A stretch of 5,123 nt of DNA from Frankiales bacterium. GTDB lineage: Bacteria > Actinomycetota > Actinomycetes > Mycobacteriales > SCTD01. The DNA lies in NCBI GenBank assembly GCA_025965735.1, contig JAOPWK010000241.1, positions 1 to 5,123 of the forward strand, given 5' to 3'. The first letter of the stretch is position 1. Every line of letters starts with the position of its first letter. A model generated the notes under the pieces. The model was given only the letters and a program-made list of their open reading frames with translations. It searched no databases and was not told where the DNA came from. This document shows, piece by piece, positions 1-4,962 of this stretch. The translations under genes were made by a program, and so were the position numbers.

Positions 1-45
1 GACGGGCGCCCAGCGCGGCAGTGGCCGGGAGGCGGCGGTGCTCAT
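1..45 (-). CDS. pstA: PstA, phosphate ABC transporter permease (N-terminal 15 codons only)
   Basis: This is the start of the second membrane subunit of the phosphate importer, cut by the window edge. The minus strand reads ATG AGC ACC GCC GCC and gives MSTAASRPLPRWAPV before the edge. Its ATG overlaps the pstC stop as ATGA, the usual sign of translational coupling between two permease genes. No diagnostic motif is visible in 15 residues, so the identity rests on position: pstS-pstC is normally followed by pstA. Whether a further pstB follows pstA cannot be seen, and that matters for judging the broken pstB in this window. Confidence 0.72.
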   Translation of the reverse strand, partial: MSTAASRPLPRWAPV

Positions 46-1016
46 CCGGCCGCACCGTCGAAGTCGGCGCGGCGGGCGAGCACGGCGCGGGCGGCGAAGT
101 TCACCGCGAACGTGATGGCGAACAGCACCAGGCCGGTGGCGATGAGCACGTTGACGTCGAGCCCCGAGGCCTCGGGGAACTGCGCGGCGATGTTGGCCGG
201 GATCGTCGACGGGTTGGACTGGCCGATGAGGTTCGCCGTGACCGCGCTGGAGGCGGACAGCACGAGCAGCACGGCGATCGTCTCGCCGAGCGCGCGGCCG
301 AGGCCCAGCATCGCGCCGCTGACGATGCCGGAGCGGGCGTACGGCAGGACCGTCATCCGGATCATCTCCCAGCGCGTGGCGCCGAGCGCCAGCGACGCCT
401 CCTCGTGCAGCTTGGGCGTCTGCAGGAAGACCTCGCGGTTGATGGCCGACATGATCGGCAGGATCATCACCGAGAGGACCAGCCCGGCGGTGAGGATCGT
501 GCGGCCGGTCGAGGAGGCGGGTCCGGCGAACAGCGGGATGAAGCCCAGGTGCTCGGCCAGCCACCGGTACGTCGGGACGAGGTAGGGCGCGAGCACGAGC
601 GCACCCCAGATGCCGTAGACGACGCTGGGGATCGCGGCCAGCAGGTCGACGACGTAGCCGAGCGTGCGGGCGAGCCGGCGCGGCGCGTAGTGGCTGATGA
701 ACAGCGCGATGCCGATCGACAGGGGCACCGCGAACAGCAGGGCGAGGACGGCGGCGAGCAGGGTGCCGAACACCAGCGGGCCGAGGTAGCGCAGGAAGCC
801 CTCGCCGCCGATCACGTCCTCACGCGCGGCCGTCAGCGCAGGCAAGGACTCGGTGACGAGGAAGAGCGTGACCGCGGCGAGGACCACGAGGATGAGGACG
901 CCCGAGGCGGTGGACAGGCCGGAGAAGACGCGGTCGCCGAGGCGCTGCGCCGAGCTGCCGCGCCGGCCCTGCGCGGGCGGCGTGATCGATGTGCCGGTCG
1001 TCGGCGGTCTGCTCAC
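42..1016 (-). CDS. pstC: PstC, phosphate ABC transporter permease
   Basis: Integral-membrane subunit that forms, with PstA, the channel through which PstS-bound phosphate is imported at the cost of PstB-hydrolysed ATP. The 324-residue product has a polar N-terminal tail of about 35 residues, a first membrane segment at about 38-55, and six hydrophobic segments in all. The EAA-type cytoplasmic loop that contacts the ATPase is at about 205-225, with the core EEASLALGATRW. Length and layout are normal for PstC. I chose the GTG at 1014-1016 because GAGAGGA lies 4 nt upstream. An in-frame ATG at 1058 would add 14 residues but lies inside a strong hairpin and has no better ribosome site. The gene follows pstS and overlaps pstA by 4 nt. 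Confidence 0.93.
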   Translation of the reverse strand: MSRPPTTGTSITPPAQGRRGSSAQRLGDRVFSGLSTASGVLILVVLAAVTLFLVTESLPALTAAREDVIGGEGFLRYLGPLVFGTLLAAVLALLFAVPLSIGIALFISHYAPRRLARTLGYVVDLLAAIPSVVYGIWGALVLAPYLVPTYRWLAEHLGFIPLFAGPASSTGRTILTAGLVLSVMILPIMSAINREVFLQTPKLHEEASLALGATRWEMIRMTVLPYARSGIVSGAMLGLGRALGETIAVLLVLSASSAVTANLIGQSNPSTIPANIAAQFPEASGLDVNVLIATGLVLFAITFAVNFAARAVLARRADFDGAAG

Positions 1017-1020
1017 CGTT

Positions 1021-1027
1021 TCCTCTC
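1021..1027 (-). promoter_or_regulatory. Ribosome binding site of pstC
   Basis: The minus strand reads GAGAGGA, then AACG, then the GTG start. This decides for the GTG at 1016 over the upstream ATG at 1058. Confidence 0.7.
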
Positions 1028-1047
1028 GCAGGGTCAGGACGTGCGTC

Positions 1048-1079
1048 CGGGCGACCACCCGCGAAGGGGTGGCCGCCCG
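1048..1079 (-). promoter_or_regulatory. Strong hairpin between pstS and pstC
   Basis: CGGGCGACCACCC at 1048-1060 pairs with GGGTGGCCGCCCG at 1067-1079 around a 6-nt loop. In the minus-strand transcript that is a 13-bp stem with one G.U pair and a CUUCGC loop. No U-run follows, so it is not a typical intrinsic terminator. It lies 21 nt past the pstS stop and 31 nt before the pstC start. Known parallels are 3' stabilising or attenuating stem-loops that let a binding protein be made in excess over its membrane partners. That role here is inferred. Confidence 0.65.
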
Positions 1080-1100
1080 TGGAGCGAAGGCGCCGTCAGG

Positions 1101-2192
1101 CTAGGCGCTGCCGATCCTCTCGATGGAGGCCAGCACCTCGGTGCGCAGAGCGGCGGAGATGGGCGCGGAGCCGGCGGCACCGGCCGCAGCCTGCTGACCG
1201 CGCTCGCTGGCGACGTAGGCCAGGAACGCCTTGACCAGCTCGCCCTTCTTCGGGTCCTCGTAGGTGGTGCACGCCAGGCTGTAGCTGACCAGCACGACCG
1301 GGTACTGATCGCCCTCAACCGTGTCCCGCTCGAGCTCGACGACGACGTCGCCCTCCTCGCGGCCCTCCTCCCGCGGCGAGGCCTCGACCACGGCCGCGGC
1401 GGCCTCGGGCGAGTACGTCACGAACTCCTCACCCACGCCGACAGCGACGACGCCCAGCTCGCCGACCTGGCTCGCGTCGGCGTAGCCGATCGCGCCGTTG
1501 CCGGCCTGGATGGCCTGGATGACACCGGAGGTGCCGTTGGCCGCCTCGCCGCCCTTGACCGGGAAGACGCCGTCCGGCTCGTACGGCCAGTCCGCGCCTG
1601 CCGTGGCCGCGAGGTAGTCGGTGAAGTTCTCCGTGGTGCCGGAGTCGTCCTGGCGGTTCACGGGGGTGATCGCCAGGTCGGGCAGCTTCGTGTCCGGATT
1701 GTCGGCGGCGAGCGCCGGGTCGTTCCACTTCTGGATCTTCTGGTTGAAGATCTTGGCGATCGTGGCCGGCCTGAGGTTGAGCTGGTCCACGCCCTCGAGG
1801 TTGAACGCGACCGCGATCGGGCTGATGTACAGCGGCAGGTTCACCACCGTGCCGCCGGGGCAGCGCTTGGCCGCCTCGGTGATCTCCTCGGGCTTCATGG
1901 CGCGGTCGCTGCCGGCGAAGTCGACGCCGCCCTCGGCGAACTGCTCGCGACCTCCGCCGGAGCCGACCGGGTCGTAGTTGACGGTGACGTCGGGGTTGCT
2001 GCCCTGGAAGCCGGCGATCCACGTCTGCATGGCCGCGGACTGGGCGCTCGAGCCGGCGCCGGCGAGCGCGCCGCTCAGGCCCTCGTCGGCAGTGGCGACG
2101 TTGCCCTGTCCTGCGTCGGAGTAGCAGCCGGTCAGGGCGAACGAGCCGGCGGCGAGCACGGCCGCGAGGCGGCGGGTGCGGTGGAGCGTCAA
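1101..2192 (-). CDS. pstS: PstS, phosphate-binding lipoprotein of the ABC importer
   Basis: Extracytoplasmic, membrane-anchored receptor that captures inorganic phosphate and hands it to PstC/PstA. The 363-residue product opens with a lipoprotein signal peptide: RTRR, a hydrophobic stretch at 9-20, then the lipobox L-T-G-C with the lipidated cysteine at 23. PstS phosphate-site motifs follow in order: GAGSSA at 45-50, DPVGSGGGR at 74-82, FAGSD at 92-96, and RQDDSGTT at 180-187, then a later IGYADAS segment. Length is normal. The start is TTG at 2190-2192, with GAAAGGGA at 2198-2205 and a 5-nt spacer; upstream in-frame codons would put about 16 residues before the signal peptide. The stop is TAG. 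It is first in pstSCA and lies behind a PHO-box array, so PhoP induction under phosphate starvation is expected. Confidence 0.95.
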   Translation of the reverse strand: MTLHRTRRLAAVLAAGSFALTGCYSDAGQGNVATADEGLSGALAGAGSSAQSAAMQTWIAGFQGSNPDVTVNYDPVGSGGGREQFAEGGVDFAGSDRAMKPEEITEAAKRCPGGTVVNLPLYISPIAVAFNLEGVDQLNLRPATIAKIFNQKIQKWNDPALAADNPDTKLPDLAITPVNRQDDSGTTENFTDYLAATAGADWPYEPDGVFPVKGGEAANGTSGVIQAIQAGNGAIGYADASQVGELGVVAVGVGEEFVTYSPEAAAAVVEASPREEGREEGDVVVELERDTVEGDQYPVVLVSYSLACTTYEDPKKGELVKAFLAYVASERGQQAAAGAAGSAPISAALRTEVLASIERIGSA

Positions 2193-2197
2193 GGTGG

Positions 2198-2205
2198 TCC
2201 CTTTC
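2198..2205 (-). promoter_or_regulatory. Ribosome binding site of pstS
   Basis: GAAAGGGA lies 5 nt before the TTG at 2190-2192. It supports TTG as the start, which also puts the signal peptide basic region right at the N-terminus. Confidence 0.55.
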
Positions 2206-2255
2206 TCGGGGATGCGCGTCCCGGCTGGATGAGGCGGCACCGGCGGACGCCAGCG

Positions 2256-2261
2256 ACGCTA
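2256..2261 (-). promoter_or_regulatory. Candidate -10 element of the pstSCA promoter
   Basis: The minus strand reads TAGCGT, fitting the actinobacterial TAnnnT pattern, 5 nt past the end of the leftmost PHO-box unit. No canonical -35 hexamer stands at the right distance. The PHO-box array covers that place, as expected for a PhoP-activated promoter. Transcription would begin near 2249, leaving a leader of nearly 60 nt. This is inferred from position only. Confidence 0.4.
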
Positions 2262-2266
2262 GGCAG

Positions 2267-2310
2267 CCCAGGTGAAGCAGCGGGCGGCCGCAGGTGAACG
2301 TTGCGCGAAC
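2267..2310 (-). promoter_or_regulatory. PHO-box array proximal to pstS (four 11-nt units)
   Basis: Read on the minus strand from 2310 downward, successive 11-nt units are GTTCGCGCAAC, GTTCACCTGCG, GCCGCCCGCTG and CTTCACCTGGG. The second and fourth are close to the GTTCACC consensus of Streptomyces-type PHO boxes; the first is partial and the third strongly degenerate. The constant 11-nt phase puts the units on the same helix face, as needed for tandem PhoP dimers. The array spans the -35 region of the proposed pstS promoter. Confidence 0.72.
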
Positions 2311-2324
2311 GGCGCGTGCGAGGC

Positions 2325-2346
2325 AGCAGGTGAACAGCAGGTGAAC
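2325..2346 (-). promoter_or_regulatory. Perfect PHO-box pair distal to pstS
   Basis: The minus strand holds the unit GTTCACCTGCT twice in perfect tandem, matching the 11-nt direct-repeat core of actinobacterial PhoP sites. Its offset from the neighbouring array (36 nt between GTTCACC cores) is not a multiple of 11, so it is probably a second, independently phased operator. It lies about 100 nt before pstB and could serve the divergent pstB promoter, pstS, or both. Confidence 0.8.
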
Positions 2347-2404
2347 CGCCGCGCAAGAGCGCGCGAAGCCCCTGCCCGGAAGGCGTTCCGCAGGCCCGCG
2401 GCCC

Positions 2405-2410
2405 GTACGC
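2405..2410 (+). promoter_or_regulatory. Candidate -10 element of pstB
   Basis: TACGCT, the same hexamer as in the arsR promoter of this window, lies 35 nt before the pstB start. It predicts a transcript start near 2417 and a short leader containing the GAGAGG ribosome site. No good -35 is seen at the usual distance. This is a weak call. Confidence 0.3.
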
Positions 2411-2433
2411 TCGACCTGCTGCACCCCCGTCCC

Positions 2434-2439
2434 GAGAGG
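2434..2439 (+). promoter_or_regulatory. Ribosome binding site of pstB
   Basis: GAGAGG lies 6 nt before the GTG at 2446 and fixes the start there. That gives the N-terminus VAKRITL, aligning with the MAKRL-type start I know for mycobacterial PstB. Confidence 0.65.
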
Positions 2440-2445
2440 TCCTCC

Positions 2446-3222
2446 GTGGCCAAGCGCATCACCCTCGACCACGTGAACGCCTACTACGGCAAGTTCCACG
2501 CGATCGACGACCTCTCGCTGGTCATCGAGGCGAACGCCATCACCGCGTTCATCGGTCCGTCCTGCTGCGGGAAGTCTACCTAGCTGCGGAAGATCAACCG
2601 CATGCACGAGGTCATCCCCGGCGCCCGCGTCGAGGGGCAGATCCTGCTGGACGACGACGACGTGTACGCCCCGGGCGTCGACCCCGTCGACGTGCGCCGC
2701 AAGGTCGGGATGGTCTTCCAGCGGCCGAACCCGTTCCCCACGATGTCCATCTACGAGAACGTCGTCGCCGGGCTGAAGCTCAACGGGCGGGTGTCGAAGA
2801 GCACGACCGACGAGGTGGTCGAGACCTCGCTCAAGGGCGCCAACCTCTGGAACGAGGTCAAGGACCGCCTGGACCGCCCCGGGGCCGGCCTGTCCGGCGG
2901 GCAGCAGCAGCGGCTGTGCATCGCCCGTGCCATCGCGGTCAAGCCCGAGGTGCTGCTGATGGACGAGCCGTGCTCGGCGCTGGACCCCATCTCCACCCTC
3001 GCCATCGAGGACCTGATGGAGGAGCTGAAGGCCGACTACACGATCGTCATCGTGACCCACAACATGCAGCAGGCGGCGCGCGTGTCGGACCGGACCGGCT
3101 TCTTCACCATCGAGGGAACGGGCAAGCCGGGCAAGCTGGTCGAGATCGACGACACCGCCCGCATCTTCACGAACCCGGGCGAGAAGCGCACCGAGGACTA
3201 CATCACCGGCCGCTTCGGCTGA
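2446..3222 (+). pseudogene. pstB: PstB, phosphate importer ATPase, interrupted by an in-frame TAG
   Basis: Cytoplasmic ATP-hydrolysing subunit of the Pst importer. Start to final TGA is 258 codons, the normal PstB length, in one frame with one TAG at 2581-2583 (codon 46). Walker A GPSCCGKST is at 37-45, directly before the stop. After it come the Q-loop VFQRPNPFP (Q92), signature LSGGQQQR from 149, Walker B VLLMDEP at 169-175, H-loop H205 and a normal C-terminus RFG. Walker A also has Cys40 where this family normally has Gly (GPSGCGKST). Translated as written, it gives a 45-residue fragment; a restart at ATG 2602 (codon 53) would give 206 residues lacking Walker A, so no working ATPase. TAG ends pstS and the gene at 3287-3490, so general TAG recoding is unlikely. 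Sequencing error and recent mutation are the main explanations. It diverges from pstSCA behind PHO boxes. Confidence 0.9.
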
Positions 3223-3246
3223 TCCGTCGCACGACCGCGTGCCGGT

Positions 3247-3268
3247 GTTCACCTGCCGTTCACGAAGG
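3247..3268 (+). promoter_or_regulatory. PHO box upstream of the small three-helix protein
   Basis: GTTCACC at 3247-3253 is followed exactly 11 nt later by GTTCACG at 3258-3264, both on the plus strand, toward the gene starting at 3287. This is the same unit and spacing as in the pstS-pstB gap, and it starts 24 nt after the pstB stop. Its closeness to the start codon (22 nt from the second core) suggests a promoter with a very short or absent leader. Confidence 0.68.
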
Positions 3269-3286
3269 ACGAGCAGCCTGTGCGGC

Positions 3287-3490
3287 ATGGGGATCCAGGA
3301 CGAGCAGCGTCAGCTCGAGGCCGCGCGTGCAGCGCTGGTGTCGGAGTTCTCGGGGCGTCTGACCGAGGACGAGGTGGCGGCTCGGCTCGCCGACATCCTG
3401 CAGGAGTTCGAGGGCGCGCCCATCCGGGGCTTCATCCCGGTGATCGCGCAGCGCAAGGCGCGCGAGCGCCTGCGCTCGCTCAGCGCGTAG
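3287..3490 (+). CDS. Stand-alone three-helix-bundle (dimerisation-type) protein, 67 aa
   Basis: The product is a small, soluble, largely helical protein. The order is helix at 4-20 (EQRQLEAARAALVSEF), TEDEV and a second helix at 23-39, then GAPIRGFIPVIAQRKARERLRSL. The pattern F-G-x-x-TEDEV ... FIPVIAQRKAR-x-RL resembles the three-helix domain found in front of low-molecular-weight phosphatase/ArsC proteins in actinobacteria, here without a catalytic domain. I chose ATG 3287. The frame stays open to a GTG at 3239, but that start would place the PHO box inside the gene. No clear ribosome site precedes 3287, fitting a leaderless message. The gene lies 64 nt after pstB and converges with arsC, overlapping it by 11 nt. 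Partner and function are unknown; binding ArsC or a phosphatase is an inference. Confidence 0.78.
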   Translation: MGIQDEQRQLEAARAALVSEFSGRLTEDEVAARLADILQEFEGAPIRGFIPVIAQRKARERLRSLSA

Positions 3491-3908
3491 GCGCTGCCGG
3501 CAGCTCGGCACCGGGCACCAGCTCGGCCAGCAGTACCCGCACGCGCGCGTCGATGTCGTCGACGATCCGGCGCACCACCTCGACCCGCTGCCCGTTGGGG
3601 TCCTCGGTCGCCCAGTCCAGGTACCGCTTGCCGGGGAAGACCGGGCAGGTCTGTCCGCAGCCCATCGTCACGACGACGTCCGACTCCTGGACCACCTCGG
3701 CGGTCAGCAGCTTCGGGACCTCGCGGCTGGTGTCCAGCCCGCGCTCCTGGAGCACCGCCGCGACCTCGGCGTGGATCGTGTCACCCGGCTCGCTGCCGGC
3801 GGAGCGCACGTCGACGAGCCCGGCGCCGTAGTGCTCCAGCAGCAGCTTGGCGGCCACCGACCGGCCGGCGTTCTTGACGCACGCGACGAGGACCTGCGGA
3901 CGGCTCAC
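3480..3908 (-). CDS. arsC: ArsC, arsenate reductase of the low-molecular-weight phosphatase fold
   Basis: Reduces arsenate to arsenite in the cytoplasm. The 142-residue product has the P-loop CVKNAGRS (C-X5-R) with nucleophile Cys10 and Arg16. A second part, VTMGCGQTCPVFPGKRYLDW, carries Cys84 and Cys88, then DP at 103-104, which supplies the general acid in this fold. Three cysteines fit a mechanism in which the arsenate adduct is resolved by intramolecular disulfides. Whether thioredoxin or mycothiol recycles it cannot be told. Most family members read NAGRSQMA where this has NAGRSVAA. It starts at GTG 3908, overlapping the aquaporin stop as GTGA, and is last in the arsR operon. It lacks the N-terminal three-helix domain of some relatives; a similar domain is encoded convergently next door. 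A protein-tyrosine phosphatase role is less likely given the MGCGxxCP segment and the operon. Confidence 0.92.
   Translation of the reverse strand: MSRPQVLVACVKNAGRSVAAKLLLEHYGAGLVDVRSAGSEPGDTIHAEVAAVLQERGLDTSREVPKLLTAEVVQESDVVVTMGCGQTCPVFPGKRYLDWATEDPNGQRVEVVRRIVDDIDARVRVLLAELVPGAELPAAPTR
3481..3496. repeat. Inverted repeat spanning two convergent stop codons
   Basis: CAGCGC and GCGCTG flank the loop GTAG: a perfect 6-bp GC-rich stem readable in both transcripts. It contains the TAG of the three-helix gene and part of the arsC TGA. A perfect 12-nt palindrome, GCTGCCGGCAGC at 3493-3504, overlaps it and could pair instead. There is no U-run on either side, so bidirectional termination is only a possibility. 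Confidence 0.35.
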
Positions 3909-4621
3909 GGCTGGCTCCTGACGAGGACGTCGTCCTGCACGGGGACGGGGTAAAGGACGTGCACCAGGCCCACGGCGACGAGGAACCCGACGAGCTGCGC
4001 AAGCACGAAGCCAGGCGCACTGGCCGGCGAGATGCCGGCGAAGGTGTCGCTGAAGACGCGGCCGAGCGTGACGGCAGGGTTCGCGAAGCTGGTCGAGCTG
4101 GTGAAGAAGTACGCCGCACCGATGTACGCGCCGACGGCGCCGGCGGTGAGCGCGGGCGACGAGCCGGCCAACCCGGAGCGCGCCAAGCAGAAGACGACCA
4201 GCAGCAGGAAGGTCGTGGCCGTCACCTCCGACAGCCAGAGCCCTCCGCCGCTGCGCTCGGTCCCGGACAGGTTGACCGGCGCCAGGTCGAACATGAGGTT
4301 CGCCAGCACGGCGCCCAGAACGCCGCCCGTGCACTGGGCGAGCACGTACGGCAGCACGTCGCGCCTGGGGAAGCGGCCGAGCACCGCGTCGGCGAGCGAC
4401 ACGACCGGGTTGAAGTGCGCCCCGCTGACGGGGCCGAAGACCAGGATGAGCACGAACAGCCCGAGGCCTGTGGCGACGGCGTTCTCGAGCAGCTGCAGGC
4501 CGGCGTCGTCCGGGCTCAAGCGGCTCGCGGCGATGCCCGAGCCGACGACCACCGCCACCAGCCCGGCGGTGCCGAGCAGCTCGGCGAGCAGGCGGCGGGG
4601 CAGGGCCGGCCGGTTCAGCAC
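3905..4621 (-). CDS. AqpS-like aquaporin (MIP family) of the arsenic operon
   Basis: A six-helix membrane channel of 238 residues, placed where an ArsB or Acr3 arsenite pump often stands. The half-helix motifs are NPV at 71-73 (in SGAHFNPVVS) and NPA at 181-183 (in FANPAVTLGR). In typical aquaporins the residue after the second NPA is the selectivity-filter arginine. Here it is Val184, which should widen and neutralise the pore, fitting passage of uncharged arsenous acid. Established parallel: in Sinorhizobium meliloti, aqpS sits between arsR and arsC and lets ArsC-made arsenite leave down its gradient. The start is GTG 4621, inside the last codons of arsR (GTGCTGA, 7-nt overlap), and the stop overlaps arsC, so all three are translationally coupled. 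Longer in-frame starts lie within arsR and add only Arg/Pro-rich shadow sequence. Confidence 0.9.
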   Translation of the reverse strand: MLNRPALPRRLLAELLGTAGLVAVVVGSGIAASRLSPDDAGLQLLENAVATGLGLFVLILVFGPVSGAHFNPVVSLADAVLGRFPRRDVLPYVLAQCTGGVLGAVLANLMFDLAPVNLSGTERSGGGLWLSEVTATTFLLLVVFCLARSGLAGSSPALTAGAVGAYIGAAYFFTSSTSFANPAVTLGRVFSDTFAGISPASAPGFVLAQLVGFLVAVGLVHVLYPVPVQDDVLVRSQP

Positions 4622-4926
4622 GGCCGCCGCGGCGGCTCGCTGTGGGTCGCCGTCGCCAGCCCGACGAGGGCGGCCGCCGCACGGTCGAGCGCCCCCGGGC
4701 GCAGCCGGTAGTAGGTGAAGCGGCCGCACGGGCTGCCCTCCACCACGCCCGCCTCGCGCAGAGCGCGCAGGTGGTGCGAGACGACCGGCTGCTTCATGCC
4801 GAGCTCCTCGACGAGGTGGCACGTGCACAGCTGCTCGGCGGCCAGCAGCCCCACGATGCGGCGGCGCGCTGGGTCGGCCAGCAGCGTGAGGAGGTCGAGC
4901 GACTCATCGACCACGGCTGATGTCAC
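4615..4926 (-). CDS. arsR: ArsR-family arsenic-responsive transcriptional repressor
   Basis: Winged-helix repressor expected to leave its operator when it binds arsenite or antimonite. The 103-residue product has LADPARRRIVGLL at about 15-28 and LCTCHLVEELG at 33-43. In the latter, Cys34 and Cys36 match the helix-3 Cys-x-Cys metalloid site. The recognition helix KQPVVSHHLRALREAGVV is at 45-62 and the wing GRFTYYRL at 68-75. Cys67, just before the wing, is a possible third ligand; Cys103 is the last residue. Start: GTG 4926 lies 6 nt after a TACGCT -10 element and would be a leaderless start. A GTG at 4914 with AGGTGA 8 nt upstream is the alternative, four residues shorter. It is first in the operon with the aquaporin and arsC, and probably self-regulated. 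Confidence 0.92.
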   Translation of the reverse strand: MTSAVVDESLDLLTLLADPARRRIVGLLAAEQLCTCHLVEELGMKQPVVSHHLRALREAGVVEGSPCGRFTYYRLRPGALDRAAAALVGLATATHSEPPRRPC

Positions 4927-4932
4927 CTGGTC

Positions 4933-4962
4933 AGCGTAGGCAGCCGGCGCTCAGACGGTCAA
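4933..4962 (-). promoter_or_regulatory. arsR operon promoter
   Basis: The minus strand reads TTGACC (4957-4962), an 18-nt spacer, then TACGCT (4933-4938). Both are good matches to housekeeping-type -35 and -10 boxes (TTGAC and TAnnnT). The expected transcript start, about 7 nt on, coincides with the GTG at 4924-4926, so the message would be leaderless. Confidence 0.62.

Noticed and set aside
1839..1845. GTTCACC match inside pstS (also 99-105 in pstC and GTTCACG at 1656-1662)
   Set aside because: They are single heptamers in coding sequence with no second unit 11 nt away, so not PHO boxes.
21..2297. Very long plus-strand open frame of 758 codons opposite pstC and pstS
   Set aside because: It lies antisense to two genes with clear motifs, and its translation is low-complexity Arg/Gly/Asp/Glu sequence typical of a GC-rich shadow frame.
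2581..2583. Programmed stop-codon read-through or TAG reassignment in pstB
   Set aside because: Two other genes in the window end in TAG, and no read-through element or recoding machinery is visible. Kept only as the least likely explanation.
1429..3288. Minus-strand open frame of 619 codons across pstS, the intergenic gap and pstB
   Set aside because: It is out of frame with pstS and antisense to pstB, whose family motifs are unmistakable. The translation is compositionally biased and crosses the PHO-box region.
3280..3831. Plus-strand GTG frame of 183 codons with GAAGGA 10 nt upstream
   Set aside because: The ribosome-site-like match is tempting, but the frame is shifted against the recognisable three-helix protein and then runs antisense through arsC.
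4623..4636. Perfect palindrome GCCGCCGCGGCGGC near the arsR 3' end
   Set aside because: It falls in Pro/Arg codons of very GC-rich coding sequence where such palindromes arise by chance. It might mask the aquaporin start but nothing supports that.
3959..4711. Plus-strand open frames opposite the aquaporin and arsR
   Set aside because: They are shadows in high-GC DNA. The minus strand carries the NPV/NPA motifs and a complete ArsR fold with coupled starts and stops.
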